From NCBI GenBank assembly GCA_963575745.1, contig CAUYUJ010013903.1, positions 334,230 through 396,729 on the forward strand: 62,500 nt of DNA, written 5' to 3'. Under the pieces are notes generated by a model, which worked only from the letters and a program-made list of their open reading frames with translations, was not told the DNA's origin and did not search any database. The translations under genes were made by a program, and so were the position numbers. Below are positions 50,410 to 59,739 of this stretch, one piece after another. This DNA comes from Prorocentrum cordatum (taxonomy: Eukaryota > Sar > Dinophyceae > Prorocentrales > Prorocentraceae). The first letter of the stretch is position 1, and the number at the start of each line of letters is the position of its first letter.

Positions 50410-51526
50410 AGCCTCTGCGCGAGCCCGAGCGGGGCGTTCTCTGGCTCGTGGGCGAAAAACAGATCCGCACAGGCCAGGCTCCGAAACAAGAGCCGGTTGG
50501 GGTTCTGAGGGGACTCGCGGTTCCCTGGGTCGTGCCGTGGGTGTTCCTCTGGCCCTGCCCAGTGCATCCAGGCTCCCTTGGCGCTGGAGAGGGGTGTCGC
50601 TCCTCCCGTGGCGCTCCTTGTGACAGCAGTTTGACGGCACCCGCGGCTTCGCGAACCAGGCCCATGAGCCGTGACCCCGCGGATACGGGGCGTTCTGGCC
50701 TCAGGCCGGAGCAATACTGGCAATCGTCGGAGAGGGGGCGGGGAGGGGGGGGAGGGGCGAGAAGGGCGGACCCGGGGACCTGAGGAAGACAGAGAGGGAG
50801 GAGGAGGAGGATGAGGAGGAGGAGGAGGAGGAGGAGGAGGATTCCCAGGATTACCGCCATCACAAGAGTGATGAACATGAAAGCAAACCCGAACGCTCAC
50901 TTCTCAGTGCCTTGGCACCGAGACAGTTCCTGCGAAGGGCGGAAGAGAGGTCAGGCATGTAAACGTTCGCCCTGGGGCGCCTGCGGGTTCCTCCGTGCCT
51001 GCGTGCGCACTCCTCCGGAAAAAAAGAGGCAGCCCCAGCGGCGCCTCCGCCGCTCCTGCGCGCGCAAGCCGCACACTCACGCTGACCCCAAGCCTCCGCC
51101 TGCCACTGCAGGTCGGGACTCTCGGACTCCCTCGACCGCCAGGCGGGTCACCTGGCGCGAGACTCAGCGGAGCCCAGGCCCGCCCCCGCAGGTCTCCTTG
51201 CCCAAGGACCTCACCCGACCACCTCGTGGTGCGGGAGGACCCGAGTGCGGAGACTGGCGCTGGGGCGGACAGGACCCCAGCCGTTTAGTCCCTCCGCACC
51301 CACCACCCCCCGCGAGCGGGTGTTTTTTCGCGGCAGGTGAGGCCGTGCCTTGAGGGCCACGCTGCCCCTCCTGGCCCGAGCGGCCAAGCGGGACAGCCTG
51401 ACACCCCAGGATCCGACCGGACCTAACCCACAGCGGCGCCCCGAGGGACGGCTGAGCGGGTTTTAGTTCCCCCGGGGCCCCGATGAGCCGCCCATTCACC
51501 GAGGCACCCCTCCGGGGGCTGGAGCA
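50410..51526. other. No gene recognised
   Basis: GC-rich mixed sequence with a GGA tract at 50795-50845. Long open frames are due to base skew. Confidence 0.4.
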
Positions 51527-51577
51527 GGAGAAGGAGGAGGAGGAGGAGGAGGAGGAGGAGGAGGAGGAGGAGGAGGG
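51527..51577. repeat. GGA tract
   Basis: About sixteen GGA triplets. Confidence 0.95.
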
Positions 51578-51747
51578 TGGTTCGGGGCGCGCAACGGGGG
51601 GGGTGACGCGAGGGGTGGGCGGCCTTCCAAGGGGCCGTGGCAGAGGCTCTTCACGCCACGGGTCAGGGTTTCGGGCTTTTCTCAGAGGGGCCGAGGGGTG
51701 CAGAAGGCTTGCTTCCGGGAAGCCCTGTGCATCCCTGCTGTCAACCA

Positions 51748-52137
51748 GCAGAGTACGGATGAGCAAGTCTCCAAAGTTACCCTTGCATCGTGCCCCTTCG
51801 GTCCCTCCTTGGCCGCTTTCGCTGGCCGCGCCCCTCCTCGGTAGCAAATCATGGGAGCCTGGTATATCATTTTGATTCCGTTTGTAGTGTCGATTAGCGT
51901 CTGGGAGTCGATGAGGTAGCGCCGATCTAGCGTCGGTTAGCGCCGATAAGCGTCGACTCAGCGTCGCCTCGCAAGAGCCGACACGATGGTACGGGAGGCT
52001 CCCACGAGTTGCCACAGAACCTTCGGTCCCTCCTTGGCCGCTTTCGCTGGCCGCGCCCCTCGGCAACGTGCCGACGTAGCCCTCCACGAATGCCCTTGCG
52101 TCCTTATCGTGCGTCCTTCTTGTGCGGGTTGACTGCA
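51748..52137 (+). mobile_element. Family E element split by a family L insertion
   Basis: The left part, 51748-51836, has TACGGATGAGCAA, AGTTACCCTTGCATCG and TGGCCGCGCCCCTC. The right part, 52020-52137, continues to TGCGTCCTTCTTGTGCGGGT TGACTG. The 42 bp before the L element (51795-51836) are repeated exactly after it (52020-52061), so part of the E interior is present twice. Confidence 0.85.
51837..52019 (+). repeat. Family L element, copy 3, between exact 42-bp direct repeats
   Basis: GTAGCAAATCATGGGAGCCT at left (51841), TAGCGTCGGTTAGCGCCGAT-type interior, CGACACGATGGTACGGGAGG CTCCCACGAG at right. Confidence 0.85.
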
Positions 52138-52246
52138 TAAGGAGCCTCCCCCCCGCCGCTTCCAGGGGCCGCTCGCCACCAGATGATGTCTGGGCCCAGC
52201 TCGTGGGCGTGGTCTGCCTCTCGGAGGCCGCTTCTCGGCCCCAGGA

Positions 52247-52404
52247 TTCAGATGGGCATGTCCCCCTGCAGGAGGAGTCTTCAAACATAGTATTAAGATA
52301 GTCTGGGGACGATTGCTCTAGTACTTTTGACTATGTGTGAGCATTGTTCTACTCTTGTCGTTTTTCTTTGAGAACCCGCGCGTAGGAGGACATGCCCGAC
52401 CTGA
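52247..52404 (+). repeat. Family F element with 8-bp target-site duplication
   Basis: TCAGATGGGCATGTCCCCCT at left; AGGAGGACATGCCCGACCTGA at right; TAGTCTGGGGACGATTGC inside. CCCCAGGA flanks it exactly at 52239-52246 and 52405-52412. Eight-bp duplications are typical of hAT and some other superfamilies. Confidence 0.85.
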
Positions 52405-52555
52405 CCCCAGGACCGAGAACGGCTCGGGACGAGACAGGCCGGCCCTGGGGAGCGGGGTCGAGATGCCCTGGGGGGCCGTGGTTGCGACGTCGGGGTCGGC
52501 AGGTCTCGCAGACAGAGCGGGTGAGGGTTGAAGGACGTTTGGCGCCGGCGACGGG

Positions 52556-53050
52556 GGAGGATGAGGGGGAGGAGGAGGAGGAGGAGGAGGAGGAGGAGGA
52601 GGAGGAGGAGGAGGAGGAGGAGGAGGAGGAGGAGGAGGAGGAGGCGGAGGAGGAGGAGGAGGAGGAGGAGAGGAGGAGGAGGAAGAGGAGGAGGAGACGA
52701 GGAGGACGAGGACGAGGATGAGGAGGAGGAGGAGGAGGAGGAGGAGGGAGGACGAGGACGAGGAGGAGGAGGAGGAGAGGAGGAGAGGAGGACGAGGAGA
52801 CGAGGAGGAGGAGGAGGAGGAGGAGGAGGAGGAGGAGGAGGAGGAGGGAGGAGGAGGAGGAGGAGGAGGAGGAGGAGGAGGAGGGAGGAGGAGGAGGAGG
52901 AGATGGAGCCCTCGGCGACGGGGGAGCGGGAAGAGCCCTCGGCGACGGAGGAGGATGCGGAGGAGGCGGAGGAGGAGGAGGAGGAGAGGAGGAGGAGGAG
53001 GAGGAGGAGGAGGAGGAGGAGGAGTTGGAGCCCTCGGCGACGGGGGAGGA
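52556..53050. repeat. 500-bp GGA polypurine tract
   Basis: The longest purine-only region in the window: GGA with a few GAC, CGG and GGT interruptions. CCCTCGGCGACGGGGGAG recurs at its right side. Frames give poly-Glu, poly-Gly or poly-Arg only. Confidence 0.95.
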
Positions 53051-53085
53051 GACTTATGGAAAACATGACATGAACAAACTTTTCT

Positions 53086-53220
53086 GACATCCGCGCAGAT
53101 TTTTTGGATTTGCGCTGGGACCCCCTGGCGGCGCCTCCGGCGCCGCCCCTGGCACTCTGCGCGCACCAGGGAAGGGGGTTCAGCGCGGATCCAAGAAAAC
53201 GCGCGGAGCGCCAAAAGTTT
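53086..53220. repeat. Family A palindromic element, long form
   Basis: TCCGCGCAGATTTTTTGGAT TTGCGCTGGGACCCCC; centre CTGGCGGCGCCTCCGGCGCC; right arm GCGCGGATCCAAGAAAACGC GCGGAGCGCC. Left flank GACATGAACA, right flank GTTTAGGTTTATG. Confidence 0.8.
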
Positions 53221-53239
53221 AGGTTTATGCCGTTATGTC

Positions 53240-54424
53240 TTCTATAAGGGTTGTATGGGGCCCCGACGGCACGATCAAAATCACCTCCTCAACATCTTCA
53301 CGCAGCACTTTCTCGAGGCAGGGGGCAGCGACGGCGTCGGCAGCAGAAACACTCGCCGAGGTGACGAGCTGCAGAGCCTCCCGTGCGAGCAGGTCTGGCA
53401 TCTATTGATGATCTCTTCGCGCCGTGTGCAAATACAGTAGCAGATTCGACTCTCGGTTGCGCGTGAATGCATCGCGATCAGCGCTCAGTATGTTGAGTCT
53501 GAGCCATGGCTGTGAGTATGTTACAGTCTCCGCTGTGTTTTCCTGTTGCTCATTATGTTCGCCCGCAGTTTACGCAATGCCGTATACTAAAATCTGATGT
53601 GGTTGTCGATTTAAGCGTCAGGTGCGGAGAAAGTGTTTGTAGCAACCTGTCAGCCACATGTGCTCGAAATTCTTGTGCATGCACGCGGGCGATTTGGTGA
53701 TTCAGTTCGGCGTGCATGCAGTTAGTACGAACGCCGTCCTGCTGTCTATGCAAGGTTTGTCGTTACAGGTGATGACACATGTTGCGATCATACGTGGCAA
53801 CATGAGGATTACTCGTTTCCAGTTCCAGCATCAAGATGGTGGGCCATGTGCATCGGTGTTGGTGTCGACCTTCATGTGCTGCCATTCACTGCGAGGACCG
53901 AGAACACCATGTCTCGATTTCACGCCATCGGTCGCGCGTTCAAGATTGACTTCCATTGGTTAGCTCCAGCAGTGTCATTTGCAACGTGTGCCAGTCATCG
54001 CGAAGCTTCGCAATCAAGCCTTATACTGGTTGGTGAACAGTTTCTGAAACTCCTTCCAACTGTACATGTTGCTGATGTTTGCCTTACTGCACTGGTATTC
54101 AAGAACGAGGAAGTACGCGGGTTCACACAATAATCGGTGCTTACGTTGCCGAACACACGCTTCTGATAATGGCATCAGTATTGTCGACACGTGGGAAGAA
54201 TGCAGAACATGAGCATCGCTGGCAGCAAGTGTGGCACAGGGCGCAGAACGTGATTGCGCATCATATTTGCCTGTGGAGCCCTTGGGGGAGACGAGGGGGG
54301 CTGCCGTTGAAGAGGGGGTGCGCGAAAACGCACGCGCGCAACGGGCTGACGGGGTTTATTTGCACTAGTTCCCGCTTCCCCCCCTCCGTCTGATAATTGG
54401 CGTCTCTCCGTATCCATGTCCATA
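53240..54424. other. Unique sequence of balanced composition; possible host-gene region
   Basis: About 1.2 kb without any repeat family, markedly less GC-skewed than its surroundings. A plus frame (53846-54133) gives a 95-residue varied reading starting MCIGVGVDLHVLPFTARTEN and ending in a stop at 54131; I do not recognise it. Adjacent frames are interrupted, as expected for intron-containing or non-coding DNA. Confidence 0.35.
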
Positions 54425-54751
54425 CAGTCAACTCGCACAGTAAGGATGGGCAACCTTCCCGAGGGTACCCTTGCATCCTTGCCTCCCCGCCCCATCCTTG
54501 GCCGCTCTCGCTGACAGCGCCCCGCTCGCAGAGTGTCGACATGGCCTTTCAAGGCCCTTTGCATCCTTATCGCGCATCAGGGCTGGACCTAAATTGTGTT
54601 TTGGCGATTTCGTGTGCCGTTTCCGGTTCGACTTCGTTTTGCGGTAGAGGTGGACTGAAAACAAAACGAGGGAAAAGCGAAAACAAAGCGAAAACGAAAA
54701 ACACCGTTTCGGTTCAGCCTTGTCGCGCATCCTTACTATACGGGTCGACTG
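54425..54751 (+). mobile_element. Family E element interrupted by a hAT-like MITE
   Basis: TA then CAGTCAACTCGCACAGTAAG GATGGGCAA at left; ATCCTTACTATACGGGTCGA CTG TA at right. The E body stops at CATCCTTATCGCGCAT (54577) and resumes as TCGCGCATCCTTACTATA (54723). Confidence 0.9.
54578..54722. repeat. hAT-like MITE, 145 bp, 8-bp target duplication
   Basis: Starts CAGGGCTGGACCTAAATTGT and ends CGGTTCAGCCTTG, whose complement is CAAGGCTGAACCG. TCGCGCAT flanks it exactly on both sides (54570-54577 and 54723-54730). CA...TG ends plus an 8-bp duplication are the hallmark of hAT transposons. The interior is GAAAACAAAACG-type A-rich DNA with no ORF. Confidence 0.9.
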
Positions 54752-55320
54752 TAGTGCTGCTGCTGTCGAGGGACACCTGCACTGCGACGGAGGCGGGAGA
54801 GCGGGGGGATGGGGAGACCGGAGGAGGCGGACGCAGAGGCCGGGGCGGAGCTCGAGGGAGGCGGGATGAGATGCGGACCACCGCCAGCAACAGCAGCAGC
54901 ACGCAGAGGAGCTGGTCTCAAGCCCAGCGCCAGGTCACTTCCATGATGCACGGGCACTTTGACGCCTCGAGGCGCTCGGAGGAAATCTTTCCCCCCGACC
55001 TCCCGTGGGTCCTGCGAGGCCTCCAGGGCCCTCGACCCAAAACTTGCAAACTCGTCGAAACAACTTCATCCTTCGAGGTACCGGCCCCTGTCGTGTGCAT
55101 CTGCACCGAAGCCGCCGTGGGGAGTGCGGGGAGGAGGAGGAGGAGGAGGAGGAGGAGAAGGAGGAGGAGACTGACGCTTCAGGGCGTCGCCTCCATGTCA
55201 TGTCTAAGACAAGGATAGGAGCAGGAGGGGGTCAGCGGATCATGCACACTGCTTGGTGCGCAGCGGAGCAGTAGGACACCGACCCGCGGCCGAACTCCCC
55301 CCTCACGTGCAACTCGAGCT
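54752..55320. other. Exon-like stretch and GGA tract
   Basis: 54955-55120 reads protein-like in the plus frame (RRSEEIFPPDLPWVLRGLQG), then a GGA tract (55132-55172). The product is not recognised. It precedes an RRM fragment on the same strand and might belong with it. Confidence 0.3.
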
Positions 55321-55410
55321 GCCGCCGAGGTCTGGGTTGGGGGCCTGCCGCTCGACATCACCAACGAGCTGCTGGCCGAGAGGTTCGGCAAGTACTGCCG
55401 CGCCCCGTAG
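55321..55410 (+). pseudogene. RNA-recognition motif (RRM), first half
   Basis: In the frame starting GCC at 55321 the reading AAAEVWVGGLPLDITNELLA followed by ERFGKYCRAP ends at TAG 55408-55410. VWVGGLP is an RNP2 strand and DITNELLAERFGKYC the first helix of an RRM. The frame ends soon after, where an exon boundary (AA/GTACTG at about 55391) or a mutation must lie if the domain was once complete. RRMs bind RNA in splicing and mRNA handling. It is the complementary half of the fragment at 32529, but 23 kb away and in the wrong order to be one gene. Confidence 0.5.
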
Positions 55411-55969
55411 CCGCCCGCACTGGACGGAGGAGGTGTTGAAGGAAAGCTTGACCACAGCAACGACCAAGCTAGAATCAAGGGAGGAAAAAACAACCGAATC
55501 CGACAAGTGGAGTTTACTAAACGGCTCTGGGCTTTTACTCAGCAGCCCTGCCCTGATTGATTCCTTCTGTGGGTTCGTTTTCTAAACGGCCTCGCGCGTC
55601 GTGGTGGGCATCAACGGGGTGGACTGTGTACCCTCTATAGACGTAACCTCATTCCCCCCCTTCCCCCCCCCGTCCGTATTGTCGGAGGTTGGGGTGGTGA
55701 GCCCCCCACCGGGAAATCCGTTTCGGTTTCGTGTTCGTGTTCGTGCTTGCGGGCGAGTCGAAGCTACGTGGGCGCGGGAGAAGAATGACCCTGCCGTCGC
55801 CAGGGCGATTTGGATGCAGTGCACCGCTCCTCCGCCACCGGTGGGCGCGCGGTGGCCCCAGGCGTTCCTCTGTGGTGTCGGGTGGTGTCCCGTTGGATTC
55901 CCGTTGGTGTCCCGTCGGGGTTCCGTCGGCGATGGGCGGGCGGTGGCCAGGGGTGCCCCGCCTTGGTTT
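55411..55969. other. No gene recognised
   Basis: Mixed sequence; contains GTGTCCCGTTGGATTCCCGT-type local repeats at 55880-55925. Confidence 0.4.
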
Positions 55970-56070
55970 CGATAGTGACGTCGATAGTGAGATCGATCAT
56001 AAGATCACCAGAAAGGAATTGTTGACGCTTCGCGTATCCCCACCAGCCCATCCAGAAACGATGCTCAGGG
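55970..56070 (+). repeat. GATAGTGAGATCGAT repeat plus TTGACGCTTCGCGTA module
   Basis: GATAGTGACGTCGATAGTGA GATCGATC followed by ATTGTTGACGCTTCGCGTAT CCCCACCAGCCC. The second module recurs at 62187-62215; the first type is expanded at 57112-57360. Confidence 0.7.
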
Positions 56071-56154
56071 GAGTTGAGGTGATCAGGGAAATCGGGGAGC
56101 ATGCAGAATAACAAAGGGCGGGGGAAGCTGTCACAGACCCCGAGAGGGGGAGGA

Positions 56155-56375
56155 TGGAAGAGGAATCGTCGTCGTCGTCGGATGAGGAGGAGGAAGAGGA
56201 GGAGGAGGAGGAGAATGAGGAGGATATGGAGTAGGGCGAGGACGAGGAGGACAAGAAGGAGGAGAAGGAGCAGAGGGAGGAGAAGGAGGAGAAGGAGGAG
56301 AAGGAGGAGGAGGGGGAGGAGGAGGAGGAGGGAGGAAGAGGAAGAGGTGGTTGAGGAAGAGGAAGAGGAAGAGGA
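56155..56375. repeat. GGA/GAAGAG tract
   Basis: Purine triplet tract with GTCGTC start and GAAGAGGAAGAG end. Confidence 0.85.
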
Positions 56376-56394
56376 CGGCGAACCGAAGAGCCAG

Positions 56395-56965
56395 AAGCGT
56401 CTTGAATGCCTTTTCGGAAATCCTCTTGAGGCTTATTGGGAGTCTTTTGAGAGCCTCTTGGAGGGCTTTTTGGGCGCCTTTAGGCATCTTGGGCGCCTCT
56501 TGGGACTTGAGGCGCTCTAGGGAGCCTTCGGGGCGTTCTTGGGGCCATCTTGGAGGGAGTCGATCAAACAAGAGGGGAGCTCCAATTAGCCTCCCCCCTC
56601 GGGAGCCCCATACATCGCCTCTTGGGCCCCTCTTGGAGCGCTCTTGGACGCTTTTGGGGCCGTCTTGGGGCTCTCTTGGGCCTCTCGTGGGGCCCTTTTG
56701 GGCCATCTTGGAGCCATATTGAGGCCTCGGATGCCCATCGGAAGCGAAAATGCGAGAAAGCAAACACATGTTTTTTCCTTAGGTTTTGGGACGATTTTGG
56801 CCTCTTCGGGGCCTCCTTGGGGAGCTCTTTGGCCACTTGGAGCCGTCTTGGGGCCGTCTTTGGGCCTCTTGGAACCATCTTGGGAGCCATCCCGCGCGAT
56901 CTTGCGCTATCTTGAGCCATCTTGGGGCTCATCTTGGGCTCGCTGAGGCGCTCTTGGAGCCATCT
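56395..56965 (+). repeat. Family M array, copy 3
   Basis: CTCTTGGAGCGCTCTTGGAC-type units with the CATCTTGGG motif, period near 11-12 bp. An A/T-rich core (ACATGTTTTTTCCTTAGGTT) at 56765 resembles the core of the 365-bp units but is inverted relative to the flanking CTTGG repeats. Confidence 0.75.
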
Positions 56966-57111
56966 TGGGGCCAAAAGAGCCGTCCGACCGCTCGCGGAAC
57001 CCTCCGTCCAGGTCCAGGGGAGGGGGTAGGGGGAGGGGTAAACCCTCCCCAAGGGGGAAGAGGGAGGGGTGGAAGAGGATCTGCTCTAGACCACCTACGC
57101 CCAGAGGGCTG
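56966..57111. other. No gene seen
   Basis: GGGGAGGGG-rich sequence. Confidence 0.4.
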
Positions 57112-57360
57112 GTGGGATTGATAGTGAGATCGACAGTGAGGTTGATTGTGACATTGGTCGTGAGATCGACCGTGAGATCGATAGATAGTTCGGCAGATAT
57201 ATCGATTGTAAGATCGGCAGTGAGATCGATCATATTATTGAAACGATATCTGTAGTGATGCTATAGATGATGAGATCGATAGTGAGATCCATAGTGAGAT
57301 CGATCGAGTGTGATCGATCCTGTGAGGTCGATTGTGGGACCGATCGAGTGAGATCGAAAG
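57112..57360 (+). repeat. GTGAGATCGATA tandem repeat
   Basis: About 15 variants of a 12-14 bp unit GATAGTGAGATCGAT. The minus strand reads as repeating Ile-Asp-Leu-Thr-Val, an artefact of the period. Confidence 0.85.
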
Positions 57361-58479
57361 CGGGGACGCTAATGACTTAACATCGCAGCGCAAGATCGTC
57401 ATCACGCGTCGTCGCTAACTCGAGGGCGCGTCATCAGCATCGTCATCATCACACCCATCGCATTTGCCAGCAGTTGGTTCTTTCCCCCTCACCTACCCAC
57501 ATCCTCATCACCCGAAGGGTGGTCTTATAGCTAGGCAAGTATTACATACAAGACGCAGTGTTCAAGCTTTTTCAGGCCCCGTTTCTCCAGGGACGTCTGT
57601 TCAATATTAGGGCCAGGGGTTGCATGGGGGTCACGCGAAATGGTTATTCGACGCTTGTTGCACAGTTTTTTCCTTGAACGGCAGGGCTGGCCGACTACGA
57701 TCTGACACGGCACGACTCGATTCACGGGATGGGGCCGCGATCCCGATACGAGCTGATCCGGTCCGGTTCAATGGCATCGGCCGAGGCTAGCGGGAGCCGT
57801 GCGCGGCTAGACGATTTCGATTTGGTTCGGGACGGTTCGCTGGCAATTCGATCCGTTTCCGATCCCATTCGATTTCGAGATTCGACTCAGCTCAGGGGAA
57901 GAGGAAGGACTGGGGGGCAGGAGGAGGAGGGGGACGAGGAGGTGCAGGAGGAACAACGTGTTGACATGAATCACAGTTTTGCATATGTTTGGGGTCACCC
58001 CAGGGCCCTCGTGGCCATGACCAGGCGGAGGTCGACCTCTGGTCAGGGGCGTGCCTGGGATTGATCTTGAGCCCAAGTGGCCCCGCTTCCCTGCGAGTTT
58101 CCCACACCCGTTTTTCTAGCTGCATGGGCACGTTCCCCCTGCACTTGAGCTCGGCGCGAAGAGTCGCCTGCATGGAACAGGGATCAGCGCAGCGATCCTG
58201 GATAGACGCCTGCCGGGATGGAACGAATCATGTTTCTTTTCCAGTCCCCCGCCGTGTAATCTTCCATACCTGGCCGCTGGTCATGTCGTCCCTCCTTGGC
58301 AGTGGTTTCTTGTCTCGGATCATTCTTGATTGTGCTGATGCCCGAGAGCGACCCACGGAGGCCGACGCCAGGAGCAGATGTTCTGAGGCGCGCGGTGGAT
58401 AACAACAGGACAATCGGCGCCGTGCCTTGGTGCCCAGCATCAGTCGTCGGACTGGCCAGGCCCCTCAACCCCTCGCTTC
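57361..58479. other. Unique sequence, no gene recognised
   Basis: Contains a CGATTTCGATTTGG stretch (57800-57900) like 8150-8345. Plus frame 57989-58402 and minus frame 58184-58468 are open but have no recognisable domain. Confidence 0.35.
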
Positions 58480-58708
58480 GGCGGCGCGCATAAGGAAGTG
58501 GCGCGAGTGGGTCGCCTTCTCAGAATGCGTGGAGGTGCCCAGTGAGAAGGCATGGGCCTTCTTGGAAGCCGTATGAGAGCTCCTGGTAAGCCTTATCAGC
58601 TTATCAGAAGCCTCCAGGTCCTAAGGAGGCTCCCACCTTCGCAGAGCCCCCCCGCCTTCTCAGAGGGCGCGACCACCCCCCTCGCGTCACCCCCCTGTGC
58701 GCGCCGCC
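58480..58708. repeat. Family-B-related element (GGCGGCGCGC termini)
   Basis: GGCGGCGCGCATAAGGAAGT at left and CTCGCGTCACCCCCCTGTGC GCGCCGCC at right. Interior CCTTCTCAGAATGC, GTGAGAAGGC and CGCCTTCTCAGAGGGCGCGA as in family B. The right terminus matches 1404-1451. Confidence 0.7.
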
Positions 58709-58715
58709 AATCGTC

Positions 58716-58880
58716 GTTGTGGTGGTGGTGGTGGTGGTGGTGGTGGTGGTGGTGGTGGTGGTCGTCGTCGTCGTCGGTGGCGGCGGCGGCGTCGGCGCCG
58801 GCTTCGGCGTCGGCGTCGGCGTCGGCGTCGTTCGGGTTCGGCGTCCTCGTCCTCGTCCTCGTCCTCGTCGTCGTCTCCCC
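58716..58880. repeat. GGT/GTC trinucleotide tract
   Basis: (GGT)n, (GTC)n, GGCGTC and CTCGTC runs. Confidence 0.9.
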
Positions 58881-59319
58881 GGAGGACGGGGGGGAGGGGG
58901 GAGGCGAGATGGACGACGGGAAAGGGAGGAGGTCGAGGAGGAGGGAAGGGGAGATGGCGGAGGAGAGGAGACGGTGGCGGAGGGGGGGGGAGGTGGGGGA
59001 GGTGGAGAGGAGTGGAGAAGGGAAGGAGGGGGACCAGGGGGAGGAGCAGGGGGGGCGGAGCAGGCCATTGGGCCTCCCCCCCTGGGCCTCCTGCTCTCCG
59101 TCCTGCCCTCTGCCTCCGCCGAGGCCGCGTGCGGTGGTCGAAGGTGCTGCCCGCCGCGGCGGGGTCGCCGGATGCCGCCGCGCTCCTCCAGACGGGCGCC
59201 CCGGAGGACCCCCTCCTTTCGCCAGGGGCGCCCGAGGGTCTAGAGCTTGTTGTTGCTCGACTCCGGTAAGTTACCTCGCATGGAACTCGCACACCCTCCC
59301 GTCGTTCCTCCCCAGACGA
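58881..59319. other. No gene; G-rich then mixed
   Basis: GGGGGAGGTGGGGGAGG-type sequence to 59060, then GC-rich mixed DNA. Confidence 0.45.

Positions 59320-59347
<28 letters not shown>
59320..59347. repeat. (TA)n microsatellite
   Basis: Fourteen TA dinucleotides. Confidence 0.95.
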
Positions 59348-59350
<3 letters not shown>

Positions 59351-59508
59351 CGTGCAAGAGCCTTTCGACTTGCGTGGCTTCTGCACGCGCAAGCCGTTGG
59401 CGGCTTACTTCCGGCTCAAGCCCCCCCCCCCCCCGTCCGTGCAAGAGTAACCTTGCCAGAGTCTTAAGAGAAGGCAGGCTCGTGGGCCTCCCGGCCGTGG
59501 TCGGAGCG

Positions 59509-59605
59509 CGGGCAGGTTCGCGGCGTGTCGACCGACGGCGGCCCCGCCGCGGGCGTTCCACGTGGAATGCCTCCGGCGGGCGACCCAGAATCGGTCGTTG
59601 GGCGC
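59509..59605. repeat. Family I element, left part
   Basis: GCAGGTTCGCGGCGTGTCGA, GGCGGCCCCG, the hairpin GGGCGTTCCACGTGGAATGC, and GCGACCCAGAATCGGTCG. Its last 36 bp recur at 59740-59776. Confidence 0.7.
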
Positions 59606-59739
59606 CGCATAATGGGGGGGTCACAAAGGGGGGGGTGGCGAGCGTGGTCCGAAAAGGTACCCCAAACGGTACCTAAACGAGCCCCCTGGGGCTCTGGAGG
59701 GGCCCGAAAGGGGCACGAAAGGGGACCTTTTCTGACCCC

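Noticed and set aside
52318-53214. ORFs on both strands across the 52.6-53.0 kb tract
   Set aside because: GGA/TCC repeats give only Glu, Gly, Arg, Ser, Leu or Pro runs.
32529-55410. One gene joining the two RRM halves
   Set aside because: On the plus strand the second half (32.5 kb) comes before the first half (55.3 kb), so they cannot be exons of one collinear gene.
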